DNA of 64,000 nt from CAWJHE01 sp963842455. Lineage in GTDB: Bacteria; Chloroflexota; Anaerolineae; Anaerolineales; UBA4823. The stretch lies in assembly GCA_963842455.1 (NCBI GenBank), contig CAWJHE010000014.1, forward strand, positions 558,001 to 622,000, given 5' to 3'. Both the position numbers and the translations under genes were made by a program. Of this stretch, positions 37,953 to 47,270 are shown in pieces. Below the pieces are notes generated by a model, which did not search any database, was not told where the DNA came from, and saw only the letters and a list, made by a program, of their open reading frames with translations. Each line of letters begins with the position of its first letter. Positions within the stretch are counted from its first letter, which is position 1.

Positions 37953-38945
37953 ACACAGAAACTTTGTTTATCAAGCGATCTGAGGTGCGCGCCTTGTTGA
38001 CTTTGCCAGAATGCATTGAGGCAATGGGACAAGCATTCACCATGCAAGCGCTGGGACAAACCCTAAAACCTGCACTGATGCATGTAGATGCTGATGGCGG
38101 AGAATTCCACATCAAGGGCGGTGGGCTGCGGTTGGAACGCACCTATTTCGCCCTGAAAGCCAATGGCGGTTTTTTTAACAACCGTGCCCAATTCGACTTG
38201 CCCAATATCCTGGGATTGATCCTTCTTTGCGACGGCAGCAACGGACGCCCTCTGGCGGTGATGGATTCAATCGACATCACCATTCTGCGCACCGGCGCGA
38301 CGGCTGCCCTGGCGGCCAAATATCTGGCGCGCCCCGATTCTTCCATGATTAACCATCTGTGGATGTGGAAACCAGGGACAGATCCAGTTACAGGCTATGC
38401 TGCAGGTGCTGCCAGGGATCCGCCAGGTTTATGCCTGGGATGCCAACGTTGCTGTTGCCAGCAACTTCGCGGCTCAGATGACATCCGAGTTGCCAGTGAA
38501 CGTGCAAGCGGTGGAAGAGGTAGGCGCAGCGGCGCGAGCCAGTGATGTAATTGTTACCTGCACACCGGCGCGGAAATTTTTCCTGCATCGCGAAGATATC
38601 CGCTCTGGCACGTTCATCGCCGCCGTCGGCGCCGACAGCCCCGGAAAACAAGAACTAGAACCGGCATTGGTCGCATCCAGCAAACTGGTGGTGGATGTCC
38701 TTGAACAATGCGCAAACGTGGGCGAGCTGCAACATGCATTAGCAGCCAACCTGATCACGCTGGAACAGGTGCATGCTGAGTTGGGGAAAGTGGTGGCTGG
38801 GCAGATCGAGGGTCGCCAAACAGACGAAGAGATCATCATATTTGACACCACTGGTAGCGCCATTCAGGATACGGCAGCCGCAGTGCTGGTTTATGAAAAA
38901 GCTCTTTCACATGGTGCAGGACAGTGGCTAAACTTGTTTGAGTAG
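37949..38945 (+). CDS. Ornithine cyclodeaminase / mu-crystallin family protein (frameshifted)
   Basis: NAD(P)-dependent imine-forming or imine-reducing family. N-terminal LTLPECIEAMGQAFTMQALGQ and LALKANGGFFNN-like segment are followed, after a frame break near 38350, by the NAD loop ICGCGNQGQIQLQAML, then SDVIVTCTPAR and FIAAVGADSPGKQEL. About 330 residues when joined. Members include ornithine cyclodeaminase, alanine dehydrogenase, EutC (ectoine use) and BhcD (iminosuccinate reductase). The exact activity cannot be told from sequence alone. ATGA overlap with the M20 gene. Confidence 0.86.
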
Positions 38946-38955
38946 GGGTAATGTC

Positions 38956-39903
38956 ATGACGATCACACTTCAAGATATCCTGAGGGCTGCCGAGCGCATC
39001 GAACCTTACGCCCATCGAACACCAGTGCTCACTTGCCAAAGCCTGGACCAGATGGTGGACGCCCAGGTCTTCCTGAAATGCGAAAACCTGCAAAAGGTAG
39101 GAGCCTTCAAGTTCCGTGGAGCGATCAACGCGGTATTTTCACTTTCCAATGAACAGGCTGCACGCGGCGTAGTCGCCCATTCATCGGGGAATCACGCCCA
39201 GGCATTGGCATTGGCAGCACGCTTGCGCGGCATCCCAGCCTATATCGTCATGCCCAGCAATGCCCCGCAGGTCAAGAAGGAGGCAGTCAAAGGCTATGGG
39301 GGCATAGATCACCTTCTGCGAACCAACTCTGGAAGCCCGTGAGAGCACTCAGGCTGAAATCATCGCCCGCACCGGCGCAACGGAGATCCATCCTTACAAC
39401 AACGAACGTGTCATCGCTGGGGCAGGTACGGCAGCATTGGAGCTGCTGCAGGATGTCTCGACCTGGATGTAATCCTGGCGCCGGTGGGCGGCGGTGGTCT
39501 GATAAGTGGTACCGCCATTGCAGCGACAGAATACCTTCCTGGCATTAAGGGTTATTGCCGCCGAGCCCGAAATGGCAGATGACGCCTTTCGCTCCTTGCA
39601 GGCAGGACACATCGTTCCATCTGTCAACCCCCGAACGATCGCGGATGGCTTGCTCACCTCACTGGGAACGCTGACCTTTCCCATCATCCAGCAACGCGTT
39701 GAGCAAATTGTTACTGTCAGCGAGGCGAGCATCGTTGCTGCCATGCACTTCATCTGGGAACGAGCCAAGATTATCATCGAACCTTCCGCCGCCACGCGAT
39801 CGGCTTGTTGTTGGAGCGCAAGATAGACTTATCTGGCAAACGCGTTGGCGTTATCCTTTCCGGCGGCAACGTTGATCTGGAAAGACTTCCCTGGCAGGTG
39901 TAA
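38956..39903 (+). CDS. Threonine dehydratase-like PLP enzyme (several frame breaks)
   Basis: Fold type II PLP enzyme. LKCENLQKVGAFKFRGAINAVFSL holds the PLP lysine (FKFRGA) and HSSGNHAQALALAARL the phosphate-near loop; later VGGGGLISGTAIA is the tetraglycine loop. Frame breaks lie near 39305, 39460, 39545 and 39795; the true end GKRVGVILSGGNVDLERLPWQV stops at 39903. About 315 residues. The family includes threonine/serine dehydratase, EutB and beta-hydroxyaspartate dehydratase (BhcB). ATG at 38956 after AGGGG. With four breaks this is the most damaged gene of the operon and could be a pseudogene. Confidence 0.83.
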
Positions 39904-39954
39904 ACTCACCTCACTTCATGGATCAAGCAATAGGATCCGTAAGATATGTTTCAA

Positions 39955-40375
39955 GAAAGAAAGCTTTGCGCACTCTACGGCTCTGCGAGAGATGACAAAC
40001 TAAAGTTTGTGTTACATAAAGGCTTTGCGAGAGATAAAAAAAGCTCATCGCACTTGGTAAGCCATGCATAGTGATCTGTGAGATGAATTCTCAAAAAAGG
40101 AAAGCTTTGCATACTTTGCGGCTCTGCGAGAGATGACAAACTAAAGTTTGTGTTACATAAAGGCTTTACGAGATAAAAAAAAGCTCATCGCACTTGGTAG
40201 GCCATGCAAAGTGATCTGTGAGATGAATTCTCAAAAAAGAAAGCTTTGCGTTCTTAGCGATCTTGGCGAGAGATCAAAAAAGGAAAGTTTTACATACTTT
40301 GCGACTTTGCGAGAGATGACAAACTAAAGTTTGTGTTACATAAAGGCTTTGCGAGAGATCAAAAAAAGAAGGAGA
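39955..40375 (+). repeat. Tandem intergenic repeat array (about 2.9 units of ~143 bp)
   Basis: Three successive units start at about 39955, 40099 and 40241. Each contains GAAAGCTTTGC, GCGGCTCTGCGAGAGATGAC or a variant, a palindrome CAAACTAAAGTTTG, TGTTACATAAAGGC, GCTCATCGCACTTGGTA and GTGATCTGTGAGATGAATTCTC. The CTCATC and GATGA ends of the last block can pair, so a structured RNA is possible. A single diverged copy lies at 6666-6765. It fills the 480-bp gap between two operon genes. Confidence 0.88.
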
Positions 40376-40383
40376 GAGGATAT

Positions 40384-41647
40384 ATGTTCGAAAGCACTTT
40401 ACCCCATGTCAGCCCAGTTTGGAACCGCAATACCAATATCATCATCGATCATGCCAAAGGTGCTTATGTTTTCGATATTACTGGACAAAAATACCTGGAC
40501 TTTACCAGCGGAATTGGCGTCACCAGCACCGGTCACTGCCATCCCCGAGTGGTGGCAGCCATTCAGCAGCAGGCTGAGCGCCTTTTGCATGCCCAAGCCA
40601 ATATTTACTTTCACCGCCCTTTGTTGGAACTGATTGATACCCTGCTTCCGCTGGTTCCTGAGGGAATGGATAGCTTTTATTTCACCAACAGTGGCGCAGA
40701 GTGTCTCGAAGGCGCGGTTAAGCTTGCCAAACATGCCACCGGCCGCACCAACGTGATTGTTTTTAATGGCGGGTTCCACGGACGCACTCATCTAACCATG
40801 GCCATGTCGACCAGCAAAGTCACCTTACGGCAAGTTCTACCAGCCGCTGGTCTCCGGCATCTTTGTGGCGCCATACCCGTACTCATATTATTATGGTTGG
40901 GATGACGACACCACAACCGATTTCTGCTTGAAAGAATTGAAAAAGATGTTCAAAGGCCAGACTTCCCCCGAGGAGGTGGCGGCAATCGTCATTGAGCCCG
41001 TCCTGGGTGAAGGTGGCTATGTCGTTCCGCCCTCCAGGTTCCTGCAGGAACTGCGCGATATCTGCGATCACTACGGCATCTTGTTCATCGCCGACGAAGT
41101 TCAATCCGGTTTTGGACGCACTGGAAAATTCTTTGCTATGGAAAATCACGGCTTCGTACCGGATGTGATGACAGTCGCCAAAGGGATTGCATCGGGTGTC
41201 CCCCTTTCTGGCGTCATTACCAGGGGAGAGATCGCGGCGAAATGGCTGCCTGGCTCACATGGAGGTACTTATGGTGGAAACGCGCTCGCATGTGCAGCCG
41301 CGAAAGCCACTGTGGAGGTCATATTAGAAGAAGAACTGGTTAAAAACGCTACGGAACGCGGGAACCAACTACGGGTACGCCTTCGCGAAACTCAAAAGCG
41401 ATTCCCTGTTATGGGAGACGTGCGAGGCATCGGTTTGATGGATGCTGTTGAATTCACCCGTAATGGAGAACCTGATACTACGACCTGCCAGGCAGTCAAG
41501 TCTGGATGTCTGGAACGTGGTTTGATTATCTTATCCTGCGGTCCCTTCGACAATGTAGTCCGCTGGATCCCACCACTGGTCGTCACCGAAGATCAGATTG
41601 AAGAGGCTGTTGACATCTTCGATGATGCACTAACAGCAGTTAACTGA
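40384..41647 (+). CDS. Class III aminotransferase (GABA/ornithine type, frameshifted)
   Basis: PLP enzyme moving an omega-amino group to a keto acid. N-terminal WNRNTNIIIDHAKGAYVFDITGQKYLDFTSGIGVTSTGHCHP, FTNSGAECLEGAVKLAKHATGR, and FHGRTHLTMAMS are canonical; the second frame has FIADEVQSGFGRTGKFFAMENHG (Asp for the PLP ring N) and the PLP lysine in TVAKGIASGVPLSG. The frame breaks near 40828 (after SKVTLR). About 420 residues. The start ATG at 40384 follows AGGAGAGAGG. A terminator follows, so this closes the 32-41 kb cluster, though the repeat array separates it from the other genes. Confidence 0.9.
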
Positions 41648-41664
41648 CCCAATGATCTGCGTTT

Positions 41665-41703
41665 GTAAGGCGCAGGCATCAGGACCTGCGCCTTACCTTT
41701 TTG
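41665..41703 (+). terminator. Terminator of the aminotransferase gene
   Basis: A perfect 12-bp stem (GTAAGGCGCAGG 41665-41676 with CCTGCGCCTTAC 41685-41696) and a CTTTTT tail. Confidence 0.93.
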
Positions 41704-41766
41704 CTATCTTTGGCTTCGCCCTGTACCAGCAATATTTCAACCCTTCCCCTGCTGATCACCAACTCA

Positions 41767-43611
41767 CTATAAGTGCACCAGCTCGCGCAAATTCTCCCAC
41801 ATCACATAAAAGCCAGCAATCACTACCACCACAATCACCAGCGGCCAGAAGAAGTGGAAAATAATCAACAAGGCAGAGACCACCGCCAGACCGATGGCGA
41901 CACTGTTGAAAACCTGCGGCAGTTGGCGCTTGAAGCCCGATTCAATGAAGGCAAAGGCAGAGATCAAAGCCACCAACCCGAGCACAATATGCTGGCGGAA
42001 AAAGAGCACCAGGACCACAAAAGTGATCATCAGCAAACCGATGCTAATAGCAGCCCAAAATTCGGCCAGGCGGCTGGAACGCAACTCACCGTTGGAGGCT
42101 GGTTGGTGCGGTCGGGTGATATGCAGGCGCGCTGGCTCACGCTCGCCATTTTTAAGACGAGTACGGTACTGTCGCAAGGCATCCAGGCGTTTGTCGTTCA
42201 TCGCCGACCGCTGCCGGAGATCGGCTAATTCTTCGGACAGGTTGTGAGTCAGAAATTGGGTGTTTTGGTCCAGGGAGCAAAACTGGGAACGCTGCTGAAT
42301 GGCATTGCGCAGAACACCCAGCTCCGATAATTGCTGGCTTTTTTCCTGGATGCTTTGTTCAATTGCCCTTTGTTCCTCTGCAAGTGTATGTAGCTGCGCC
42401 TGGGTATATTCCAACAACTTGTTCGGAGGCGGCTGTTTATCCAAACCGACGAAACCAACCGGATCGTACCAGGCCTGGCGGATACTGCCGTCGCGGTTAT
42501 ACATCGGTCCAGCAGGAGCATCTTCTCCAGCCACTGGATCCTGGGCATAAAGACCCCATAGACCGCGGTATTGAGCAACCCAGCCTGGGGTGGGAGAAAG
42601 CAACCGGGGTGTACCCCAATGTTTGTCACCCCCAGGACCAATGGATGCGCCATCTCCGCGAGCGAAATCCACAAAGGGTACGCGGAAGATACTTGTGGGA
42701 CTGGTCTCGTGCAGGCTCTCTTCACCAATCAAACCAGTGATCTTGCGCCACAGGTCTCGGAGCCGGCGGGAAAATCGCGCCACCGGCGCCATGAAGGGCA
42801 GTTCCAGCTCAGCCAGGTATTCACCTGGCGCATAATAGCAGGCGTGTGAACCAGCGCCAACGTAGACTACCACATGCTCACCGACCTTGATGACCTCTGG
42901 ATCGTCCCAACGACGGCGCAAATCATCGCCAGTGTAATCGTGCATCGAGTAAGCCACCCACTCAGGAATTAACTGGTTACTTTCATCCTGGTACAGGTAA
43001 ATGTTGACCAGCTCCCAATCAGCTTCATGGTCATTGACGCCAAAATAACCCGATCGCCAATTGTTGAAAGCATAGAAATACCAATATTGCAGCACGATCC
43101 AATCGCCCTGCTGAAGGACACGGCCATGGTACTGGAAGCATTCGGCTGCCTTGATGATTTTTTCATATTCCAACGCCGCTGCCGCGCTGGTATCTCCGGG
43201 CACACGGCCACGCAATAACAGGCTTAGGGAAAAAATCAGGTCGGCAAAGCGAGAGCTATAACCCACGCGGGCCAGGCGTCCTGTGTTCAAGCGAAAAATA
43301 TTCTGTGGGTCAATGTTCAGACGACGCTGGCTCAAAAAAGTAATCAGGTTAACCACATCCAACGGCTCGATAAAACGCAAAAAGTAAATGGTCTCATTGC
43401 CATCCATGCGCGGCTGTGCAAGATTATCCAGGCTGACCTCCCCTTGTGGGATCAAGCACACAGCTTCCATACCCTTGCGCTGCATCCACAGGCTACTGGA
43501 GCGGACATAAGGTTCGACATCCATAGGGAAGAAAGTTTCTCCCTTGGTAAAGCGCAGCTCAGGCTCAAACCTCTTGAGCAGTTCAATTTCTTGATCAGGT
43601 GTCATCATCAT
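41767..43611 (-). CDS. Vps62-like domain protein with C-terminal membrane segments
   Basis: 614 residues. The central part NDHEADWELVNIYL and VGEHVVVYVGAGSHACYYAPGEY resembles the Vps62 family (eukaryotic vacuolar sorting, also seen in bacteria) with its conserved GDWE-like and GSHA motifs. A coiled-coil region (about residues 400-480, LHTLAEEQRAIEQSIQEKSQQLSEL) is followed by three to four membrane helices near the C-terminus. A bacterial function is not known. The ATG overlaps the stop of the preceding membrane gene (43608-43611), so they are coupled. Confidence 0.72.
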   Translation of the reverse strand: MMMTPDQEIELLKRFEPELRFTKGETFFPMDVEPYVRSSSLWMQRKGMEAVCLIPQGEVSLDNLAQPRMDGNETIYFLRFIEPLDVVNLITFLSQRRLNIDPQNIFRLNTGRLARVGYSSRFADLIFSLSLLLRGRVPGDTSAAAALEYEKIIKAAECFQYHGRVLQQGDWIVLQYWYFYAFNNWRSGYFGVNDHEADWELVNIYLYQDESNQLIPEWVAYSMHDYTGDDLRRRWDDPEVIKVGEHVVVYVGAGSHACYYAPGEYLAELELPFMAPVARFSRRLRDLWRKITGLIGEESLHETSPTSIFRVPFVDFARGDGASIGPGGDKHWGTPRLLSPTPGWVAQYRGLWGLYAQDPVAGEDAPAGPMYNRDGSIRQAWYDPVGFVGLDKQPPPNKLLEYTQAQLHTLAEEQRAIEQSIQEKSQQLSELGVLRNAIQQRSQFCSLDQNTQFLTHNLSEELADLRQRSAMNDKRLDALRQYRTRLKNGEREPARLHITRPHQPASNGELRSSRLAEFWAAISIGLLMITFVVLVLFFRQHIVLGLVALISAFAFIESGFKRQLPQVFNSVAIGLAVVSALLIIFHFFWPLVIVVVVIAGFYVMWENLRELVHL

Positions 43612-44165
43612 GTCTTTGAAGGCTTAATAAAGCGTTGAAATGCTAACTGCACTTCATAGTAATTCAGATAAAAAACCATAAAAATGCCAGAAACCATCAT
43701 CAAGTAGATATAAGGATGGCGAAAATTAAAGTAAACATACAAGGCGATCGCTAAAATGGTTCCTTCCAGGAGGACAGCCAGGGTCCAGGCATGCCGCCAC
43801 ATGCGCAGGAACAGAAAACCAGTGATGAGCAGCGGCAATGCCAGAGTAGAAAAAAGGAAACTGGTTATCACTCGACTGGGGATCGGGACACGCATGGTCG
43901 TAAAATCGAGCAACACTTCCAGTTTACTCAAGTCAATAATCTCCACGCGCAGCGGCGCCAAAGAACCATCCTGGTTGAAAAGTAAGGAGAGGCGCGCTTC
44001 CGGCTGGTTGTAAATCTCGATGCCTACCAGAAATGGGAAAATTAGAAAAAGGAAGAGCGCCTGCAAGATGAGTAAGATGCCCACGGCTGTGACCGACCAG
44101 GGGCGTTTACGGGATCCGGCGGGCGGTTCAGGTATTGCGGTGACTTGTGCGCTGGTTGCGTTCAT
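43608..44165 (-). CDS. Four-helix membrane protein, unknown
   Basis: From the ATG at 44165 (MNATSAQVTAIPEPP) there are 185 residues with four hydrophobic segments: near residues 28-47, 96-116, 123-143 and 148-170. The frame is open upstream to 44240, but that would overlap the exonuclease gene. No recognisable family. It is translationally coupled to the Vps62-like gene, suggesting a joint membrane function. Confidence 0.7.
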   Translation of the reverse strand: MNATSAQVTAIPEPPAGSRKRPWSVTAVGILLILQALFLFLIFPFLVGIEIYNQPEARLSLLFNQDGSLAPLRVEIIDLSKLEVLLDFTTMRVPIPSRVITSFLFSTLALPLLITGFLFLRMWRHAWTLAVLLEGTILAIALYVYFNFRHPYIYLMMVSGIFMVFYLNYYEVQLAFQRFIKPSKT

Positions 44166-44175
44166 CGTATGCAGC

Positions 44176-44736
44176 TTAGCTCGGTTGTTTAGCCACTTTG
44201 TGCATATACTCAAAGACTGCCCGAGCCAGCAAAGTATCATCCAAGGCGCGATGACTGTTAGGCAGTCCGATGCGGCACATCTGACCAGCTTGCTCCAATC
44301 TCAACCAGCGCTGGTAACCGGCAAATTCCGAAAAGAGTTTCATAATATCGAAAGATTGAAAGGCAGGCGGCCTCCAGGGCATACCAATTGCGCCATGCGA
44401 CTGCTTCATCATGCGCAAGTCAAATTCAGTGTTGTAGATGCCCACCTGGCGGTTGGAAAGGATAGCTTCGACTTCCGGCCAGACATGCATCCAGGTGCGA
44501 GCGGTGCTAACCACGTTATCGTCGATTCCATGTAAGCGGACAGCATCCAGCGGGATGGAACGTCGCGGTCGCACCAGTGAATCGTAGAGAGTGCGCCCTT
44601 CGTGGTCCACAATGCTGATTTCAATGATTTCCGCAGCTTGGTCCAGCCCGGTGGTCTCTGTATCCAGGAAAAGTGGTTGGGCTTCCCAGATACGCAAAAT
44701 TTGATCAAAGAGAGCTTTGCGGTAAGACATGGGCAT
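44176..44736 (-). CDS. DnaQ-like 3'-5' exonuclease (DEDDh)
   Basis: 186 residues of an RNase-T/DnaQ exonuclease fold: FLDTETTGLDQAAEIIEISIVD (first acidic pair), IYNTEFDLRMM (third acidic residue) and HRALDDTLLARAVFEYM (catalytic His and final Asp). Such proteins trim DNA or RNA ends with two metal ions; without a polymerase domain the partner is unknown. ATG at 44736 follows CAGGAG, 3 bp after the lipoprotein stop. Confidence 0.88.
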   Translation of the reverse strand: MPMSYRKALFDQILRIWEAQPLFLDTETTGLDQAAEIIEISIVDHEGRTLYDSLVRPRRSIPLDAVRLHGIDDNVVSTARTWMHVWPEVEAILSNRQVGIYNTEFDLRMMKQSHGAIGMPWRPPAFQSFDIMKLFSEFAGYQRWLRLEQAGQMCRIGLPNSHRALDDTLLARAVFEYMHKVAKQPS

Positions 44737-44739
44737 AAG

Positions 44740-46248
44740 TTACTCCTGAGTATAATCCAAATCGAGCGAAATGCGCACTTCACACACCTGGTGCTGGAAC
44801 TCAGCACCTGGACGCAGCACCAACACCAGGTCACTAGCCTGTGGGTTTATATCGAAAGCCAAATTAGTGCGCCAGCGTGTTCCTGGCTGGACCCAATCCT
44901 GGTAAAGATTGCCAGAATTCTGGATGTACAGGTATCCGCTGGCTGCTTTATCAGGCTGATAGACTAGCGCTTTGCCGTTCAGATATCCTTCTAAGAAATA
45001 ATCCAGGTCATAAATAATCAGAGGCTCTGAAGTTGTATTCTCTAACTCCAGGCTGAAGATGATGTATTCCCCTTTGGCGTGATGCTCGAATAAATCCCTT
45101 TGCCGGATGGGAATAGCAGGCACTCGGGCAATCAAGGATTGTCCGCAGGCAGCCGGCTGGCCTATGGTGGCGGCTGGCGCAGGGGCCTGCGGGGTGACAT
45201 CCGCTGTAGGGGCAACAACCGGCGGTTGGTAAGGAGGCTTGAGGATGAAGCGATTCTTTAGCGTCTGGAAGATGTAATTCTGCCACAGGGCAATCATATC
45301 TTCCTTGGCATATTCGTGAGAGCTGAAAGCCTGTAAAATCACACGACCATCCACACAACTAACCAGAATTGCATGATCATTGGGATACTGGGGATGTGTA
45401 CCGGCCAATAAAACGGGGGCCTGTTCTTGGCCGGCAGAAAGTGAGTCCAGTTTGAACAAGTCGCCCAGGTCTCCACTCCACAAGGCAGCCGCGTTGCGCA
45501 AATTGGTTGGAATCTGGTTGGGTTCGTAAAAAACCGGGTTCTCAGGCGCCAGCCAGAAGAAAACGCGCAAATCAGGCTCATACCAATCTGATTGGTAAGC
45601 CACACCGCAGCGATCCATCAGTATCTGGGCTCTGCCATTCGGGGCAGCATCCCAATCCCAATACTCGACAATCACCGAAGCGCCCAGCTCCACTTGCTGG
45701 TCCAGGTATTCGAAAAACTCACCGCCAAAATCACGGCGCGCTTCAGCCGCAGCGATAACCAGATCCCACTCGACTGGGGAAAGCAACTGCGTTTTAAACC
45801 ATCCCTTGGCGCTGCCCACATCCAAGTAAAAATAATTTTCCCGGTCCAGGGCTTCCTTTACGTATCGCTGGTGGCGAGATGCAGACATATCTTCAAAGAG
45901 TAAAATCTTAGCGCTCTTCAAATTGCGCTCGAGGTCTTGGTTGGGATCGACCAATACGGGCGCTGCTTCTGGTGCGGGTGTCTCTTCGGTCTGTGGAGCA
46001 ACTGGCAAAGGCGTGCTCTCCACCGGCTGAGTGGAGACATCTGGTGTCGCCAGTAACAGGCTGGCTAGCTGGGTTTGGGTGCGTGCCAGGCTGGTCATTT
46101 GCAAGAATAGAGCGCTGCGGGTTTGCTCAGCCTGCGGATGGGTGGGCTGAAACAAGCTGCAAGCTGGAATGACCAAAAGAAAGAATAAGGCTCCAACAAG
46201 GATTCTCTTGCGCTTGTGTTTCGTTGAGTTGGGAGGTTTTGACCACAT
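44740..46248 (-). CDS. Lipoprotein of unknown function
   Basis: 502 residues. A positively charged start (KHKRKR) leads into a signal ending at the Cys of IPACSLF, then a Thr/Pro-rich linker. The central part (ILLFEDMSASRHQRYVKEALD to about residue 340) looks like a receiver-like alpha/beta domain (LVIAAAEARRDFGGEFFEYL; ILVSCVDGRVILQAF), and the C-terminal 130 residues look like a DUF4352-type beta-sandwich (FSLELENTTSEPLIIYDLDYFL). Anchored outside the membrane. No catalytic motif recognised. Confidence 0.75.
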   Translation of the reverse strand: MWSKPPNSTKHKRKRILVGALFFLLVIPACSLFQPTHPQAEQTRSALFLQMTSLARTQTQLASLLLATPDVSTQPVESTPLPVAPQTEETPAPEAAPVLVDPNQDLERNLKSAKILLFEDMSASRHQRYVKEALDRENYFYLDVGSAKGWFKTQLLSPVEWDLVIAAAEARRDFGGEFFEYLDQQVELGASVIVEYWDWDAAPNGRAQILMDRCGVAYQSDWYEPDLRVFFWLAPENPVFYEPNQIPTNLRNAAALWSGDLGDLFKLDSLSAGQEQAPVLLAGTHPQYPNDHAILVSCVDGRVILQAFSSHEYAKEDMIALWQNYIFQTLKNRFILKPPYQPPVVAPTADVTPQAPAPAATIGQPAACGQSLIARVPAIPIRQRDLFEHHAKGEYIIFSLELENTTSEPLIIYDLDYFLEGYLNGKALVYQPDKAASGYLYIQNSGNLYQDWVQPGTRWRTNLAFDINPQASDLVLVLRPGAEFQHQVCEVRISLDLDYTQE

Positions 46249-46349
46249 GAGACAATTTCCTGGATAAGCCAGTTAAGAAGTAGATTTTGATCGGGTTGGC
46301 TACCTGTTCAACAACGTTAAGATTTTACCCGATAAATTCGCTCCTATGT

Positions 46350-46355
46350 TATCAT
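46350..46355 (+). promoter_or_regulatory. TATCAT box close to the start of the 46.4 kb gene
   Basis: TATCAT is followed by seven bases and the ATG at 46363, with no ribosome site between, the same layout as at obgE and the MNT gene. Weaker than those two. Confidence 0.3.
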
Positions 46356-46362
46356 CACCGGC

Positions 46363-47145
46363 ATGATGAGAGAAAACCTTTCCCCATATTTTGACTTTAT
46401 CACCGAGACAGCCTACCAGGCGGGACGACTGACCCTGGGCTATTACCAGACCGGCATCCAGGCAGAGTTCAAGTCAGATGAAACACCGGTTACCGTTGCA
46501 GACCGCAAAGCAGAAGAGTTCATCCGCTCCCGAATCGAAAGCCGTTATCCAACCCATGCGATCGTAGGTGAAGAGTATGGGCTAAAAGAAAGCCAGGGAG
46601 AGACCTATCGCTGGTTTGTCGATCCGATTGATGGTACAAAATCCTTCTTGCGTGGTGTGCCCCTCTACGCCGTGTTGATTGGTTTAGAGATCGAAGGCGT
46701 TGTGCGCGTGGGAGCGGCATATTTCCCCGCATTAGATGAAATGTTGGCTGCTGCCAGCGGTTCAGGCGCCTGGTGGAATGGCAAGCAAGCGCGTGTTTCA
46801 AACACGCAGCACTTGAGCCAGTCCCTGGTCACCTGCACAAGCAGTTACGGTTTCAAAAAATATGGTCGCTTGAAGGAATGGAATCGTATCCAGGATGCCT
46901 GTTATTTTCAGGCTGGCTGGGGTGATGCATACGGTTACCTGCTGGTCGCGACGGGACGGGCTGATCTGATGCTGGATCCAGCCATGAATGTGTGGGATTG
47001 CGGCCCATTTCCCCCAATCTTGGAAGAGGCAGGGGGTTATTTTGGGGATTGGAACGGAAAATCAACGATTTACGGGAATGAAGCCATGGCAACAAACCAG
47101 GACTTGCTCCCCCAGGTGTTGTCCATCATTCACACGGAAGAATGA
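46363..47145 (+). CDS. Inositol-monophosphatase family phosphatase (HisN-like)
   Basis: 260 residues with metal-binding motifs GEEYG, WFVDPIDGTKSFLRGVP and NVWDCGPFPPILEEAGG (W-D-C). The DPIDGT-SFLRGVPLY pattern resembles the histidinol-phosphatase subgroup (HisN) more than classical inositol monophosphatases, so the substrate may be histidinol phosphate; inositol phosphate from the Ino1 product is the other option. ATG at 46363 lacks a ribosome site. Confidence 0.88.
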   Translation: MMRENLSPYFDFITETAYQAGRLTLGYYQTGIQAEFKSDETPVTVADRKAEEFIRSRIESRYPTHAIVGEEYGLKESQGETYRWFVDPIDGTKSFLRGVPLYAVLIGLEIEGVVRVGAAYFPALDEMLAAASGSGAWWNGKQARVSNTQHLSQSLVTCTSSYGFKKYGRLKEWNRIQDACYFQAGWGDAYGYLLVATGRADLMLDPAMNVWDCGPFPPILEEAGGYFGDWNGKSTIYGNEAMATNQDLLPQVLSIIHTEE

Positions 47146-47197
47146 CCCAACAGATTGTCGCAGATATTTCTTTGTGAAACAGGCTATTAAAAGAACC

Positions 47198-47270
47198 AGG
47201 GGTTCCCGATAGCTCGCTTCGGAAACCCCTCGACATCACCCGGACCCTGGGGCGCGACAGGGTAGCGGTG
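47198..47270 (+). ncRNA. Structured intergenic element of unknown type
   Basis: Two stems stand in the 350-bp gap before parA. Stem 1: AGGGGTT (47198-47204) with AACCCCT (47224-47230), extended inside by CC/GG. Stem 2: CACC (47237-47240) with GGTG (47267-47270), and inside it ACCCTG (47244-47249) with CAGGGT (47258-47263). No T-run follows, so it is not a plain terminator. It matches no riboswitch I know. The rest of the gap is AT-rich, with a TATAAT at 47449 that may serve parA. Confidence 0.3.

Noticed and set aside
40331..40633. Plus-strand frame beginning in the repeat array (MCYIKALREIKKRR)
   Set aside because: Its start lies inside the repeat; the aminotransferase ATG at 40384 has a good ribosome site and family N-terminus.
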